Below, piece by piece: positions 18,768 to 28,951 of a DNA stretch of 64,000 nucleotides. This DNA comes from Oscillospiraceae bacterium (lineage in GTDB: Bacteria > Bacillota > Clostridia > Oscillospirales > UBA929). The DNA lies in the NCBI GenBank assembly GCA_031265355.1, contig JAISCT010000069.1:1-64000 (forward strand), read 5' to 3'. A program made the translations under genes and the position numbers. The notes beneath the pieces are model-generated. The model had not been told where the DNA came from. It was given only the letters and a program-made list of their open reading frames with translations, and did no database searches. Numbering within the stretch: position 1 is the first letter of the stretch; each line of letters begins with the position of its first letter.

Positions 18768-19633
18768 ATATCCGTCAACTGCCCGTAAGGAATTTCAAAA
18801 CGGGGAATGCCCCCGGCGAAAGGCGCCAGGGTATATGTCCCATAGTACAATGTCAGTCCGTCCTCCGTCAGAGCAAACGTCTCCTCGGGAAAATTCTCTT
18901 CGACGATGTCGCGGTAGTTTTCATAGTAATCGTCCGGATCTTGTTCGATGAGCGCACAGACAGCCTCCGCCAAGCGAGGCCGGTACACATCCCGCCCGAC
19001 GGAAAACAGGTCGTCCAAGGACAGTGTCCGCCCGTCCGTCAGCCGAAAGGTCTCCGTCTCGACCAAAATATCCCCGTGCACCCCCCCCGAGAACACGGAG
19101 ATGTCACGCACCACGCTCAGCAGTCCGTTTTGGTTATAAGAGATCATAAAATTCTGCTCCAGCGTATAGGGAGCAAAGTCGAGATCTCCGCTCCGACTGG
19201 CCTCGTAGTGGGCCTGCGCGTTGCGCTGGATCTCCTCCCCATACTGTCGGAAGGCGCGGCTCTTGCCGTCGTAATAGGCGAGGATCGCCACCGGCACGTC
19301 GTCTGGCAGCACCGGCAGAGTGCAACGGATATCGGCCACCACCCGGCCGTCCCTTGCCTGAGCCTTCTCCTCCCAGTAAGCTTCCGTCACCACCGGCTGG
19401 CCGGGGTCCGGCGTATCCAACACGGACGGACCGACGGACGCCTCCGGGGAGACGATGCCGCCATCCGGCGTAACGTCCTCCAGCGGCGTCGGAGCATCCA
19501 CATTGGGCGACACAACACCCGGCGGCGGCTGGGGCGGCGGCGAGCCGCAGGCGGCCAACAGCAGACACAGCGCGGCCGTCAAAACGACAGCCAAGATCTC
19601 CCGGCGCCGCATCCGACAGGAGTCGTTAGACAT
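18752..19633 (-). CDS. Lipoprotein with a DUF4163/DUF3298 (RsiV-like) domain
   Basis: 293 residues from ATG at 19633 (GAAAGGTGG upstream). The signal peptide ends in the lipobox LLLAAC, followed by a Pro-rich linker (PPPQPPPGVVSP). The globular part includes VADIRCTLPVLPDDVP, ISYNQNGLLSVVRDISVFSGG and FRLTDGRTLSLDDLFSVG, the pattern of DUF4163-DUF3298 proteins found at the Gram-positive surface and in RsiV. No ECF sigma gene is adjacent, so an anti-sigma role is not supported. Confidence 0.8.
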   Translation of the reverse strand: MSNDSCRMRRREILAVVLTAALCLLLAACGSPPPQPPPGVVSPNVDAPTPLEDVTPDGGIVSPEASVGPSVLDTPDPGQPVVTEAYWEEKAQARDGRVVADIRCTLPVLPDDVPVAILAYYDGKSRAFRQYGEEIQRNAQAHYEASRSGDLDFAPYTLEQNFMISYNQNGLLSVVRDISVFSGGVHGDILVETETFRLTDGRTLSLDDLFSVGRDVYRPRLAEAVCALIEQDPDDYYENYRDIVEENFPEETFALTEDGLTLYYGTYTLAPFAGGIPRFEIPYGQLTDIWKVF

Positions 19634-19741
19634 GAGAGAAATCCACCTTTCCAAGACAAATATCACGCCCCTCCATGGTCCAGGTGTCAGAAGCAGCTCC
19701 CTGCGCGTGGCTATAATTTCCAAATTTTTACTTTTTATGCC

Positions 19742-20536
19742 TCACGGCAGCGGGTGCCAAACCGGCCGCCGATTTTCGTAGACCGCCACACGCTTAAACC
19801 CGGCCTCACGCAGCAGGGCGCAACCCTCCCGGATGTACGCGCCGATCTCCCGCGCCCGGTGCGCGTCCGAGCCGACGGTGACGATCTCCCCGCCGCACGC
19901 TCGGTAGAGTTTGAGCAACGGGAGATCTGGCATAGGAAATCCGCCGGGCCGGCGCAGATTGGACACATTGACTTCCAGACCGTGCCCGCCCTCGATAAGC
20001 GCGCGGAACAGGGCGCGCAACACATCATGAAACGGAGCAAAATCCACCGCGATGCCGTCGCGTCCGACCATGTAACGCAACGGATATGTGAGATGCCCCA
20101 GCACGTCGAACCGCCCCCAACGAATCATCGCGAGCAACTCTTCGAGGTACTCGGCGATCAACGTCAGACACTCGGTTCGGTCCATACGGGGCATGTCGTA
20201 GAAATCCGACTTGTCGTGAATGCAGTGGCAGGAGCCCAACACAAAATCAAGCGGGCCGCCGGCCAGCAGCAGCGTCTCGGCCCGGGCGCCGAGCGTATGC
20301 CCCTCCCCCAGTTCCACGCCTCGCAGGAACGTCAGACGGTCGGAGACGACCGCGCGGACCGCCTCGAAAGCGACGCGGTGCAGCTCCGGGTCGAAACTGC
20401 TCCAGGTGTCAAAGTGGTCCGTGACACACAGGGCCGAAAGCCCCGCTTGCACCGCACCCTTCGCCATCACGTCCATCGCATCATGTCCGTCGGAGGAGAA
20501 GACACTGTGTGTGTGGACATCGGCCCAATAACTCAT
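19742..20536 (-). CDS. PHP-domain phosphoesterase (HisJ-like histidinol phosphatase)
   Basis: 264 residues starting MSYWADVHTHSVFSSDG, preceded by GGAAGG. PHP metal motifs: ADVHTHS, VTDHFD, LGSCHCIHDK, VLGHLTYP and TVGSDAHR. These are the standard positions for the trinuclear metal centre of HisK/HisJ-type phosphatases. No other histidine-biosynthesis gene is nearby, so the physiological substrate could be L-histidinol phosphate or another phosphate ester. Confidence 0.85.
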   Translation of the reverse strand: MSYWADVHTHSVFSSDGHDAMDVMAKGAVQAGLSALCVTDHFDTWSSFDPELHRVAFEAVRAVVSDRLTFLRGVELGEGHTLGARAETLLLAGGPLDFVLGSCHCIHDKSDFYDMPRMDRTECLTLIAEYLEELLAMIRWGRFDVLGHLTYPLRYMVGRDGIAVDFAPFHDVLRALFRALIEGGHGLEVNVSNLRRPGGFPMPDLPLLKLYRACGGEIVTVGSDAHRAREIGAYIREGCALLREAGFKRVAVYENRRPVWHPLP

Positions 20537-20586
20537 AATCCTTCCCATCCGGCCGAACCCCAAGCCCGGCCTCTCAGTATAATTTC

Positions 20587-20641
20587 TCAGACCGGCCAGG
20601 ACGGCAACCACTTCACGAAGCTTCCGGCATACCAGTGCGAC
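20587..20641 (-). pseudogene. Duplicated 3' tail of the PMT-family gene
   Basis: The 49 bases at 20593-20641 repeat those at 20684-20732 with two mismatches. They encode SHWYAGSFVKWLPSWP plus stop (20587-20589), as does the end of the intact gene. Between the copies is a hairpin (AAGTGCC/GGCACTT at 20648-20665). It is either a local tandem duplication of the gene end or the remnant of a deleted second copy. Confidence 0.6.
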
Positions 20642-20677
20642 GTATCAAAGTGCCCTTTGGCACTTATCTCTTTTCCC

Positions 20678-22621
20678 TCAGAACGGCCAGGACGGCAGCC
20701 ACTTCACGAAGCTTCCGGCGTACCAGTGCGACATGGGGAGGCCTGAGGCGGCGGGGAATAGCAGGAAGAACAAGGCTACCGCCACCCCCGTAAACAGGAT
20801 GACGCGGCTGCGATGCGCCGGATATCGCTCCCAGATCCCATTGAACACATAACACAGCGCCAGAATCAAAAAGATCATGGCCGGGAAATAGTGGTATGCG
20901 AATGTGATGCGGCTCACAAAGAACCATGGAACCACCTGGGCCAGATACCCCACCGCGATGAACAACGCGTGGCGGCTCTTGCCGCGCAGATACCCCAACA
21001 CGCACGCGCCGACGGCCGCAAGACCGCCCAGGGTCGTAAGCGGGTTTGTAAACGCACCGATGACCGCACGAGTCGCATCCGTGTACTTTTGATAGTACAG
21101 GATGGGCCGTCCGTCGAAGAGCCACTGATACCAGCGGGACTGGAACGGGTGAGTGGCACTTTCGTGGGCGTGGTATCGGAACATGGCAATCTGGTTTCGC
21201 CACATCTCATCCAGCAGCCCAGACAGGGTGAGTGCGCGCCCGTTGGCCGTCGCATACGGGATGTAAGAGACAAGATAGACGCCAAACGGGATCAAGACAA
21301 AGAAGAGGACGGACAGGCCGAGGGTGGCCAACAAGAACCTCAGATAGCGATTCCTCTGCCCAGCCGCCGCCTGATGCCGCCCCCGCGCCGCGAGATACAT
21401 CACATACAGGACCACGAGTCCAGCCGCCGCATAAAATCCCGTCCATTTGGAGGCAATCCCGAGCCCAAAGGACAGCCCGCACAGCGCAAGCGGCCAGACG
21501 GTTTTTTTGATCGGAGCCTCGTACCCGGACGTGATGAACAGATACATACACAGATACATGAGCAACGTGAAAAAAACACCGTAGGTGTCGATGGTGGCAA
21601 GACGGGTCTGCGTGAAGTGCATGGTCTCGAACGCGAAGAGAGCCGTGCCGCACACGGCAATCTGGGTCCTCCCAAAGAGCAGCTTGACAAAGACATACAG
21701 AAGCGGTACCATCAAAACACCAAACAGCGTACCCATGAAACGCCAGCCGAAGGGCGTCATGCCGAAAAGCCGGATGCCAAGGGAGAGGATACCCTTGCCG
21801 AGCGGCGGATGCGTCGTCTCATAGGGATACACGCCGCGCACATATTCGTAGGCGGTGCGGGCGTGGTAGACTTCGTCGAAGATCATACCGTTCAGCTGGG
21901 TTGGGGTAGACGGGCAGAAACGCTGTTCGTCAAACAGACGCTCCGCACCCGGCGGTTCTGACACAAAGGCGTTCACATTGAGCAACGTGCGCACGCCGCC
22001 GCGCCTGACGACAAAGACCATCTCACCCAATTCCATCGGCGGTCCGGCCGACGTGATGCGCACATAGCGGGTGGGCTGCTCCGCCTCCTCCAATTTGGCG
22101 TACTGCCACTTGAACAGATCGGGATAGTCCTGTTCCATCTCCGGCTGGTCACGCCAGGCCATGCCGTCCTCGGAGAAGGCCAGCGTCCATTCGCCGTGCC
22201 ACAGTCCGGTGTAATACATTACAGTGTCGATCGTCTCGATCCCGCCCAAGTCGACGACGGCGGCGTTTTCATCCGATGTGGCCTGCCAGAATGTCTGCGG
22301 CGCCCAGTTGTCCCCGAGCAAAACGCCGAAGGCCAGCGATGCATACACCAGCGTGAACCCAGCGGCCGCACACCAGTCGGCGCGCATCATACGCCCCCGC
22401 GCACCCTCCCAGGTAAAACGGGCGGGCGTCAGCCGTTCGATCCATTCCAGCGTACCGGCGCGCGGTTGCATGTCCCTGCCGTAGCAGATGAAAAACAACA
22501 CGACAAACACGATCACAGCCAAGGGGAAGATGAGCACCAAACCCTCCCATCCTATGGCTCTCATTTCCTCGAAAAATTGCGAGAAGGTGTCCCTGAGTCT
22601 CAGCAGGAATTCGGCCAACAC
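20678..22621 (-). CDS. PMT/GT39-family membrane glycosyltransferase
   Basis: 647 residues with many membrane helices (first at IFPLAVIVFVVLFFICY). An extracytoplasmic discoidin-like segment (ATSDENAAVVDLGGIETID) follows the second helix. The core PMT motif is FDEVYHARTAYEYVRG with ETTHPPLGK. C-terminal helices include YHYFPAMIFLILALCYVF. PMT proteins transfer mannose or other hexoses from a lipid-phosphate carrier to secreted proteins or cell-wall polymers; the acceptor is unknown here. The 3' end is duplicated immediately downstream. Confidence 0.87.
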   Translation of the reverse strand: MLAEFLLRLRDTFSQFFEEMRAIGWEGLVLIFPLAVIVFVVLFFICYGRDMQPRAGTLEWIERLTPARFTWEGARGRMMRADWCAAAGFTLVYASLAFGVLLGDNWAPQTFWQATSDENAAVVDLGGIETIDTVMYYTGLWHGEWTLAFSEDGMAWRDQPEMEQDYPDLFKWQYAKLEEAEQPTRYVRITSAGPPMELGEMVFVVRRGGVRTLLNVNAFVSEPPGAERLFDEQRFCPSTPTQLNGMIFDEVYHARTAYEYVRGVYPYETTHPPLGKGILSLGIRLFGMTPFGWRFMGTLFGVLMVPLLYVFVKLLFGRTQIAVCGTALFAFETMHFTQTRLATIDTYGVFFTLLMYLCMYLFITSGYEAPIKKTVWPLALCGLSFGLGIASKWTGFYAAAGLVVLYVMYLAARGRHQAAAGQRNRYLRFLLATLGLSVLFFVLIPFGVYLVSYIPYATANGRALTLSGLLDEMWRNQIAMFRYHAHESATHPFQSRWYQWLFDGRPILYYQKYTDATRAVIGAFTNPLTTLGGLAAVGACVLGYLRGKSRHALFIAVGYLAQVVPWFFVSRITFAYHYFPAMIFLILALCYVFNGIWERYPAHRSRVILFTGVAVALFFLLFPAASGLPMSHWYAGSFVKWLPSWPF

Positions 22622-22676
22622 GGCAACACCTCGCCTTTCATGCCTGGATCATCTCACGCCGGATGCAGTGCGCCCG

Positions 22677-23813
22677 CTATATGCCTCTGTCAAAAAAACC
22701 TTTCTTCTGGGGATAGTTGGCCTCGCCGACGGCATTGGCGAATTCTTGGAGCAGCGCTTTTTGTTTCCGACTCAGACCGCGGGGAACTTCCACGGCGATA
22801 TGGACGAACTGGTCGCCCCTGCCCCGGCCGTGCAGCGAGGGGATTCCCTTGCCGCGCAGGCGGAACACGGTCCCGTTTTGTGTACCCTCCGGCATGTTGT
22901 ACTTGACCTTTCCATCCAGCGTGGGCACCTCCAGCTCGGCGCCCAGCGCGGCCTCGGCAAAGGTGACGGGGAAATCGCAGTGGACGGACGTGCCGTCCCG
23001 CGTGAAGAGCGGATGCGGACGGATGTCGATACCAACCCGAACGTCGCCCGCCGGCCCGCCGTTTTGCCCCGCATGCCCCTGCCCGCGCAGAGAAACCGTC
23101 TGCCCGACGTCCACCCCTGCAGGGATCTTGATCTGAATCGTCACTTTACGACGGCTCAGTCCCGTACCTCGACAGGCCTGACAGGGATTTTCGATGACTT
23201 GCCCCGTGCCATGGCAGGCCTGACAAGGTGAGGCGGCGGCAAAACTGCCGAGCGGCGTCTGCCGTGTGGTGCGCACCTGACCAGCGCCCCGGCAGACTTT
23301 ACACGTCTGTGGGCTGCTGCCGTCGGCCGTGCCCTGACCGTGGCAGGCCTCGCAACGCTCAATGCGGGTGACCTCCAGTTCTTTCTCACAGCCAAACGCG
23401 GCCTCCTCAAACGAAAGCATAACATGCGTCTGGATATGCTCGCCCCGCCGGGGGGCGTTCCTCCGCCCGGCGTCTCCGGAAAATCCGCCGCCGAAAAAAG
23501 ACTCAAAGATGCTGCCGAGGTCGAATTCCGCTCCAAATCCGGAAAACCCGCCGCCATGACCACCGCCTGCCCCATAGGATGGGTCCACACCCGCGTGACC
23601 GAACTGGTCATATCGCGCCTTTTTTGTGCTGTCGGACAGGATCTCGTACGCCTCGTTTATCTCTTTAAAACGGGCCTCCGCACCTTTGTCGCCCGGATGC
23701 AGATCGGGATGGTTTTCCTTAGCCAGCTTTCTGTACGCCTTTTTGATCGCATCGTCCGAGGCGTCCTTCGGCACGCCTAGCACTTCATAAAAATCCCGTT
23801 TCCGCTCGGGCAT
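22677..23813 (-). CDS. dnaJ: DnaJ co-chaperone
   Basis: 378 residues from ATG at 23813 (AAGGAG upstream). J domain with HPD (KENHPDLHPGDKG), Gly/Phe-rich region (GGGHGGGFSGFGAEF), and four zinc motifs of the CxxCxGxG type (CEACHGQG, CKVCRGAG, CQACHGTG, CQACRGTG). The C-terminal substrate-binding domains are complete. It is the last gene of the hrcA-grpE-dnaK-dnaJ unit; a hairpin between dnaK and dnaJ may reduce its transcription. Confidence 0.97.
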   Translation of the reverse strand: MPERKRDFYEVLGVPKDASDDAIKKAYRKLAKENHPDLHPGDKGAEARFKEINEAYEILSDSTKKARYDQFGHAGVDPSYGAGGGHGGGFSGFGAEFDLGSIFESFFGGGFSGDAGRRNAPRRGEHIQTHVMLSFEEAAFGCEKELEVTRIERCEACHGQGTADGSSPQTCKVCRGAGQVRTTRQTPLGSFAAASPCQACHGTGQVIENPCQACRGTGLSRRKVTIQIKIPAGVDVGQTVSLRGQGHAGQNGGPAGDVRVGIDIRPHPLFTRDGTSVHCDFPVTFAEAALGAELEVPTLDGKVKYNMPEGTQNGTVFRLRGKGIPSLHGRGRGDQFVHIAVEVPRGLSRKQKALLQEFANAVGEANYPQKKGFFDRGI

Positions 23814-23925
23814 GTGACAAACTCCTTCCCTCGCCGTGACACCGCACCCACCGCGCGCCAAACAAACCGGTGCATTTGCTTTTCGATTATACCACGGGCA
23901 GTCAGAAATTGCAATAAAACTCATG

Positions 23926-23967
23926 ACAAGGGGCCGGCCCCAAACACCGGGGGGACCGGCCCCTTGT
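23926..23967 (-). terminator. Hairpin between dnaK and dnaJ (partial terminator)
   Basis: A 12-bp stem (ACAAGGGGCCGG with its complement; loop 18) lies right after the dnaK stop. In minus direction it is followed by CATGAGTTTTATT, a weak U-tract. It probably attenuates or processes the dnaK-dnaJ transcript rather than ending it fully. Confidence 0.6.
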
Positions 23968-23968
23968 A

Positions 23969-25810
23969 TCACTTTTCGTCCCCGTCTACCACTTCGTATT
24001 CGGCGTCGACCACGGGACCTGTGCCGGCGGCGTCTGCACCGGCGCCGGGAGGCGGCGGCGCGCCGCCCGCCTGCGGCGGCACCTGGCTGTAAAGTTTTTC
24101 ACTCACGGCGTAAAACGCCTTTGAGAGCAACTCTGTCTTCTCGCGAATGTCGCCGCAGTCGTCTGTCTTCAGACTTTCCCGGAGCGCATCGGCGGCGGCG
24201 GCTACCGGCGCCTTGTCCGCGTCCGAGAGTTTGTCGCCCATATCGGCCAGCGCCTTCTCAGACTGGTAGAGCATCTGTTCGCCGTGATTCTTTGTGTCGA
24301 TCTCCTCGCGGCGGCGTTTGTCCTCCTCGGCAAACTGCTCGGCCTCGTGGACTGCCTTGTCAATGTCGTCTTTGGACAGATTGGAAGAGGCGGTGATCGT
24401 CACATGCTGCTCCTTGCCAGTCCCGAGATCCTTCGCCGACACATGCACAATGCCGTTGGCGTCGATGTCGAAGGTGACCTCAATCTGCGGCACGCCGCGC
24501 GGCGCCGGTGGAATGCCATCCAAGTGGAATTTCCCCAGCGTCTTGTTGGCCGAGGCCATCTCACGCTCGCCCTGAAGCACATGCACCTCGACGGAAGTCT
24601 GCCCGTCGGCGGCGGTGGAGAAGACCTGCGCCTTCTTGGTAGGGATGGTCGTATTGCGATCAATCATGCGAGTGAACACGCCGCCCATGGTCTCAATGCC
24701 GAGCGACAGCGGCGTCACGTCGAGCAACAGCAGATCCTTCACGTCGCCGCCCAGCACACCCGCCTGAATAGCGGCGCCCATCGCCACGCACTCGTCTGGG
24801 TTGATCCCCTTGAACGGATCCTTGCCGGTGAACTTGGCAATGGCCTCTTGCACGGCGGGGATGCGGCTGGAACCACCCACTAGCAGGACGCGGGCCAGGT
24901 CGCCGGCGGCAAGGCCGGAGTCTTTGAGCGCCTGACGCGTCGGGCCCATCGTGGCCTCCACCAGATGCGCGGTCAGCTCGTTAAACTTGGCGCGGCTGAG
25001 CGTCGTGTCGAGATGTTTGGGACCATTGGCGTCGGCAGTGATATAGGGCAGATTGATCGACGTTGTGATCACGCCCGACAGCTCGATCTTCGCCTTCTCG
25101 GCGGCCTCCTTGAGCCGCTGCATAGCCACCTTGTCGCCTGTGAGGTCCACGCCCTCGCTCTTTTTAAACTCGCCGGCCAGCCATTTCATGACGCAGTCAT
25201 CAAAGTCGTCCCCGCCCAGCCGGTTGTTGCCGGCCGTCGCCAACACTTCTAGCACGCCGTCACCAATCTCCAGAATCGAAACGTCAAAGGTACCGCCGCC
25301 GAGGTCGTAGACGAGAATTTTCTGGTCGTGCTCCTTGTCGAGGCCGTATGCCAGCGCAGCGGCCGTCGGCTCGTTGATGATGCGCAGCACATCGAGCCCC
25401 GCTATCTTACCGGCGTCTTTCGTGGCCTGGCGCTGGCTGTCGGTAAAATACGCGGGCACAGTGATGACGGCCTGCGTCACCTTGCCGCCCAGGTAACTCT
25501 CGGCATCGGCCTTCAGCTTTTGCAAAATCATGGCCGAGATCTCCTGTGGGGAATACTGTTTGCCCTCGATCTTTACCCGGCGGTCCGTGCCCATATCGCG
25601 CTTGATGGAGGAGATCGTGTGGTCCGGATTTGTAATGGCTTGACGTTTGGCCACTTGGCCAACCATGCGTTCCCCGTCTTTAGAGAACGCAACGACGGAT
25701 GGTGTGGTGCGGGCGCCTTCGGCGTTGGCGATCACAACCGGCTCGCCGCCCTCCATCACGGCTACACAGGAATTGGTGGTACCCAAATCGATTCCAATGA
25801 TTTTCGGCAT
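23969..25810 (-). CDS. dnaK: DnaK (Hsp70) chaperone
   Basis: 613 residues. The ATPase domain begins [20 protein letters not shown]; other signatures are [14 protein letters not shown] and [17 protein letters not shown]. Substrate-binding domain with [18 protein letters not shown]. The C-terminal tail is Gly/Pro/Ala-rich ([17 protein letters not shown]) and ends [14 protein letters not shown]. As in other Gram-positive DnaKs, a stretch present in E. coli DnaK is missing from the ATPase domain (length about 613). Confidence 0.98.
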   Translation of the reverse strand: MPKIIGIDLGTTNSCVAVMEGGEPVVIANAEGARTTPSVVAFSKDGERMVGQVAKRQAITNPDHTISSIKRDMGTDRRVKIEGKQYSPQEISAMILQKLKADAESYLGGKVTQAVITVPAYFTDSQRQATKDAGKIAGLDVLRIINEPTAAALAYGLDKEHDQKILVYDLGGGTFDVSILEIGDGVLEVLATAGNNRLGGDDFDDCVMKWLAGEFKKSEGVDLTGDKVAMQRLKEAAEKAKIELSGVITTSINLPYITADANGPKHLDTTLSRAKFNELTAHLVEATMGPTRQALKDSGLAAGDLARVLLVGGSSRIPAVQEAIAKFTGKDPFKGINPDECVAMGAAIQAGVLGGDVKDLLLLDVTPLSLGIETMGGVFTRMIDRNTTIPTKKAQVFSTAADGQTSVEVHVLQGEREMASANKTLGKFHLDGIPPAPRGVPQIEVTFDIDANGIVHVSAKDLGTGKEQHVTITASSNLSKDDIDKAVHEAEQFAEEDKRRREEIDTKNHGEQMLYQSEKALADMGDKLSDADKAPVAAAADALRESLKTDDCGDIREKTELLSKAFYAVSEKLYSQVPPQAGGAPPPPGAGADAAGTGPVVDAEYEVVDGDEK

Positions 25811-25844
25811 ACTGCAACAGTCCTCCCGTATTCCAAATAACGTC

Positions 25845-26396
25845 TCAATTTTTTACCTTCACCATACTGTGGCGGACAACGCGGTCCCCCATCACAAAGC
25901 CGGTCTGCAATACCTCGACGACCAGATTTTCTTCGCCGGAATCGTCCAAAACATGGGCCACGGCGTCGTGCCACGTGGGGTCGAACAGCTTGCCCAGCGC
26001 CTCGATGGCAGACACGCCAAAGCCGGCCATCGCGTCGGTCAGCCCCTTCATTGTGAGTTCAACGCCGCGCCGATACGCCTCGTCCTCGGTGGGTTGGGCG
26101 AGCGCCCGCTCCAAGTTGTCGTAGACAGACAAAAATTTCTCCACCGTCCCGGCCTGCACTTCCGCTTGCAGCGCGTCCCGCTCGCGCCGGGTGCGTTTGC
26201 GGTAGTTGTCGTATTCGGCGGCCAGCCGAAGGTAGCGGTCCTTGTAATCGTCCCGCTCGGCCGTCAGCGCCTCCCACGCCTCCTCGGTACAAACCGGCGG
26301 CTGCGCCTCCATCTCAGCCCGCGCGGTCTCCTCACAGACAGACTGTGCCTCGGGCATGTCCGTCTGCGGCGCCTGTTGCTTTTCTTGCTCGCTCAT
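25845..26396 (-). CDS. grpE: GrpE nucleotide exchange factor
   Basis: 183 residues from ATG at 26396 (GAGGAG upstream). An acidic N-terminus is followed by a long coiled coil ([35 protein letters not shown]). The C-terminal beta domain shows [20 protein letters not shown] and [20 protein letters not shown]. It releases ADP from DnaK. It lies 76 bases downstream of hrcA. Confidence 0.95.
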   Translation of the reverse strand: MSEQEKQQAPQTDMPEAQSVCEETARAEMEAQPPVCTEEAWEALTAERDDYKDRYLRLAAEYDNYRKRTRRERDALQAEVQAGTVEKFLSVYDNLERALAQPTEDEAYRRGVELTMKGLTDAMAGFGVSAIEALGKLFDPTWHDAVAHVLDDSGEENLVVEVLQTGFVMGDRVVRHSMVKVKN

Positions 26397-26472
26397 GGTC
26401 TCCTCTCCCCAATAACATTTCGATTGAGTGTCTCTGGCAGCTTGGAGAAGCCGTAAGAGACACTCGAATTGC

Positions 26473-27537
26473 TCAAAATTTCCATGTATCGGAAATTTCA
26501 GACATCTCTTTCTCATCGCCGGAGAGCAACTGCCCCAACCGCTCAGCAACATAGGCCAGCCGTGCTGCCAGTTTTGCGTAGTCCATACGGGTGGGGCCCA
26601 CCACGCCGATGAAACCCTGCAGATGTTCGCCGATGCGATAAGAGGCCGTCACAACGCTGGTGTCGCGCAACTCCTCCGCCTCGTTTTCCGGCCCAATGAC
26701 AAACCGCACCGGCTCGTCGGAACCGGCCACGGCCAGCCGCGCCAATTCCCGCCTGTCGGACAGATACTCAAGCAGGCGGCGCACCTTTAAAATGTCATGG
26801 TACTCCGGGTGACCCAACATGTGTGACTGTCCGGCCAAAAAGGCCCCCCGACCATCAAATTCCTCGGAGAGCTCCGCGAGAAATTCCGTCACATAGGGGA
26901 CATAGACACCGGCCTCGCCGGCCTGCCGCGCCACGCCCCGCATCCGCTCCGGCGTGACGGCGTGCAGCGCCAGCCCCGTAAGACAACCGTTCAGCACTTC
27001 AGTCAGACGCCGCAGCGCCTCTTCGACCGGCGGAAGCGGAGGGTGCACCACCTTGTTTTTGACGGTGTTGACGTCGGTGACCACAACGATGACAAAGGTA
27101 GCCACCCCCACGGTGAACAGATCAAAGCGCAACAGACGGACCTGATCGACGCGTGGGGTGAGCGCGTACACCGTGTACCGAGTGAACAGCGACAAAAACT
27201 CCCCCGCCTTCAGAATGAGGCGGTCCAGCTCCTCTGCCTTCAGCCGCATCGAAGCGTTGATGGTCTCACGCTCGGCCTCCGAGAGCCAATGATACTCCAT
27301 CAGTTCGTCAACAAACAACCGATACCCCTGCGGAGAGGGCACGCGCCCGGACGAGATGTGGGGCTGTGCCAAATAGCCCATCTCCTCTAGCTCCACCATC
27401 TCATGACGCAACGTGGCAGAAGAAAACCCCAGCCCCCGGCGCTCCACCAGCGTCTTGGAGCCAACCGGCTCCGCATATTGGATGTAATCCTCGATCAACG
27501 CCCGCAATACCGCTCTTTTTCGTGAAGTCAATTTCAT
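26473..27537 (-). CDS. hrcA: HrcA heat-inducible repressor
   Basis: 354 residues. N-terminal winged helix: SRKRAVLRALIEDYIQYAEP and SSATLRHEMVELEEMGYL. The middle GAF-like and C-terminal domains follow (VASYRIGEHLQGFIGVVGPT). HrcA binds CIRCE and needs GroEL to fold, which links repression to chaperone availability. The CIRCE site directly precedes this gene, so the operon is autoregulated. Confidence 0.96.
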   Translation of the reverse strand: MKLTSRKRAVLRALIEDYIQYAEPVGSKTLVERRGLGFSSATLRHEMVELEEMGYLAQPHISSGRVPSPQGYRLFVDELMEYHWLSEAERETINASMRLKAEELDRLILKAGEFLSLFTRYTVYALTPRVDQVRLLRFDLFTVGVATFVIVVVTDVNTVKNKVVHPPLPPVEEALRRLTEVLNGCLTGLALHAVTPERMRGVARQAGEAGVYVPYVTEFLAELSEEFDGRGAFLAGQSHMLGHPEYHDILKVRRLLEYLSDRRELARLAVAGSDEPVRFVIGPENEAEELRDTSVVTASYRIGEHLQGFIGVVGPTRMDYAKLAARLAYVAERLGQLLSGDEKEMSEISDTWKF

Positions 27538-27551
27538 AGCACATCACCCAT

Positions 27552-27578
27552 TTAGCACTCTTGCCGTCCGAGTGCCAA
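27552..27578 (-). promoter_or_regulatory. CIRCE operator
   Basis: TTAGCACTC, nine bases, GAGTGCCAA: one mismatch from the CIRCE consensus inverted repeat. It overlaps the start region of the hrcA promoter and lies 15 bases upstream of the hrcA ATG. Confidence 0.95.
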
Positions 27579-27582
27579 CGTT

Positions 27583-27611
27583 AATGTACCACCATAGACG
27601 CGGATTGTCAA
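27583..27611 (-). promoter_or_regulatory. Sigma-A promoter of the hrcA operon
   Basis: -35 TTGACA at 27611-27606, 17-bp spacer, -10 TACATT at 27588-27583, immediately upstream of CIRCE. HrcA bound at CIRCE would cover the transcription start. Confidence 0.85.
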
Positions 27612-27660
27612 GTGGGTACTTCTTAATAACTTGAAAATTCTTATCCGCACCGCGGAGGAA

Positions 27661-28908
27661 CTAACGCACCTGTCCCGTCCCGTGGACGACATACTTGATC
27701 GACGTGAGCGCCGCCAGACCCATGGGACCCCGTGCGTGCATTTTCTGCGTGGAGATGCCGATCTCGGCGCCGAGGCCAAATTCCTCCCCGTCCGTGAAAC
27801 GGGTGGAGGCGTTGACATAGACGGCCGCCGCGTCCACACGGTCGACAAAGCGCTGCGCCGTGAAATAGTTGTTTGTGATGATCACCTCGGAATGTCCGGA
27901 CCCGTAGCGGGCGATGTGAGCCATCGCCTCCCGCACGCCGGGCACCACCTTGACGGCCAGAATGTAGTCTGAAAATTCGGTCCCCCAGTCCGATTCGTCG
28001 GCCGGACGCACCGCGTCCCCCAGAATGGCGGCGGTCTCCGGGCAGCCGCGCAGCTCCACCTGTTTTTCATCCAGCTTCCTTTTGACGAGCGGCAGGAAGG
28101 CGGGCGCGATCGGACACGCTACCAGCAGCGTCTCTAACGCGTTACACACCGACGGCCGGGAAGTCTTCCCGTTGTCGACGATACGCACCGCCATCTCCAA
28201 GTCGGCCTCCGCGTCCACATAGGCGTGGCAGTTTCCGACGCCGGTCTCGATGACCGGTACATGGGCGTTTTCCACCACGCTGCGGATGAGTCCGGCGCCG
28301 CCGCGCGGGATCAGTACATCCAGCACGCCGACGAGACCCATCATGCCGACGGCGCTCTCCCGCGCCGTGTCCTCGACAAAGCACACGGCGTCCGCCGGCA
28401 GACCGCATGCGGACAGCGCCTCCCGCATGAGTGCGGAGAGGCGCCGGTTTGTGTGGATGGCCTCTTTGCCGCCGCGCAGCAGCACGGCGTTGCCCGCCTT
28501 GAGACAGAGCACCGCCGCATCCACCGTCACATTTGGGCGGGCCTCGTAGATCAACCCCACAACGCCGAGCGGCACGCGCCGAGCGCCGATGAGCAACCCG
28601 TTGGGGCGCCGCACGACATGGTCCGTCCGCCCGATGGGGTCCTCCAGCGCGACCACCTGGCGTACGCCGCCGGCCATGCCGGCGATACGCGCCGGTGTGA
28701 GCGTGAGCCGATCCAGCAAGGCCTTTGTCATCCCGCCGGCTTGCCCAGTCTCCACATCTTTTTGGTTGGCGGCCAGTATGTCTTCCTCACGCGCCTCCAG
28801 CGCGTCCGCCACGGCGAGCAGCGCGCGATTCTTGTCCGCCGTACCGGCCCCTGCGAGCGCGGGCGCCGCCGCGCGGGCCCGCCTGCCGAGTTCTTCCACT
28901 GTAACCAT
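27661..28908 (-). CDS. proA: Glutamate-5-semialdehyde dehydrogenase (gamma-glutamyl phosphate reductase)
   Basis: 415 residues. Second step of proline synthesis. Aldehyde-dehydrogenase-like segments: LIYEARPNVTVDAAVLCLKA and GNAVLLRGGKEAIHTN. The catalytic Cys region is GVGNCHAYVDAEADLE, and the C-terminal signature is FTDGEEFGLGAEIGISTQ. It lies 43 bases downstream of proB and shares its operon. Confidence 0.96.
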   Translation of the reverse strand: MVTVEELGRRARAAAPALAGAGTADKNRALLAVADALEAREEDILAANQKDVETGQAGGMTKALLDRLTLTPARIAGMAGGVRQVVALEDPIGRTDHVVRRPNGLLIGARRVPLGVVGLIYEARPNVTVDAAVLCLKAGNAVLLRGGKEAIHTNRRLSALMREALSACGLPADAVCFVEDTARESAVGMMGLVGVLDVLIPRGGAGLIRSVVENAHVPVIETGVGNCHAYVDAEADLEMAVRIVDNGKTSRPSVCNALETLLVACPIAPAFLPLVKRKLDEKQVELRGCPETAAILGDAVRPADESDWGTEFSDYILAVKVVPGVREAMAHIARYGSGHSEVIITNNYFTAQRFVDRVDAAAVYVNASTRFTDGEEFGLGAEIGISTQKMHARGPMGLAALTSIKYVVHGTGQVR

Positions 28909-28951
28909 CCAAATCCCTCCTTCTCTTTATGTTGCGTGACGCCACACCTTG

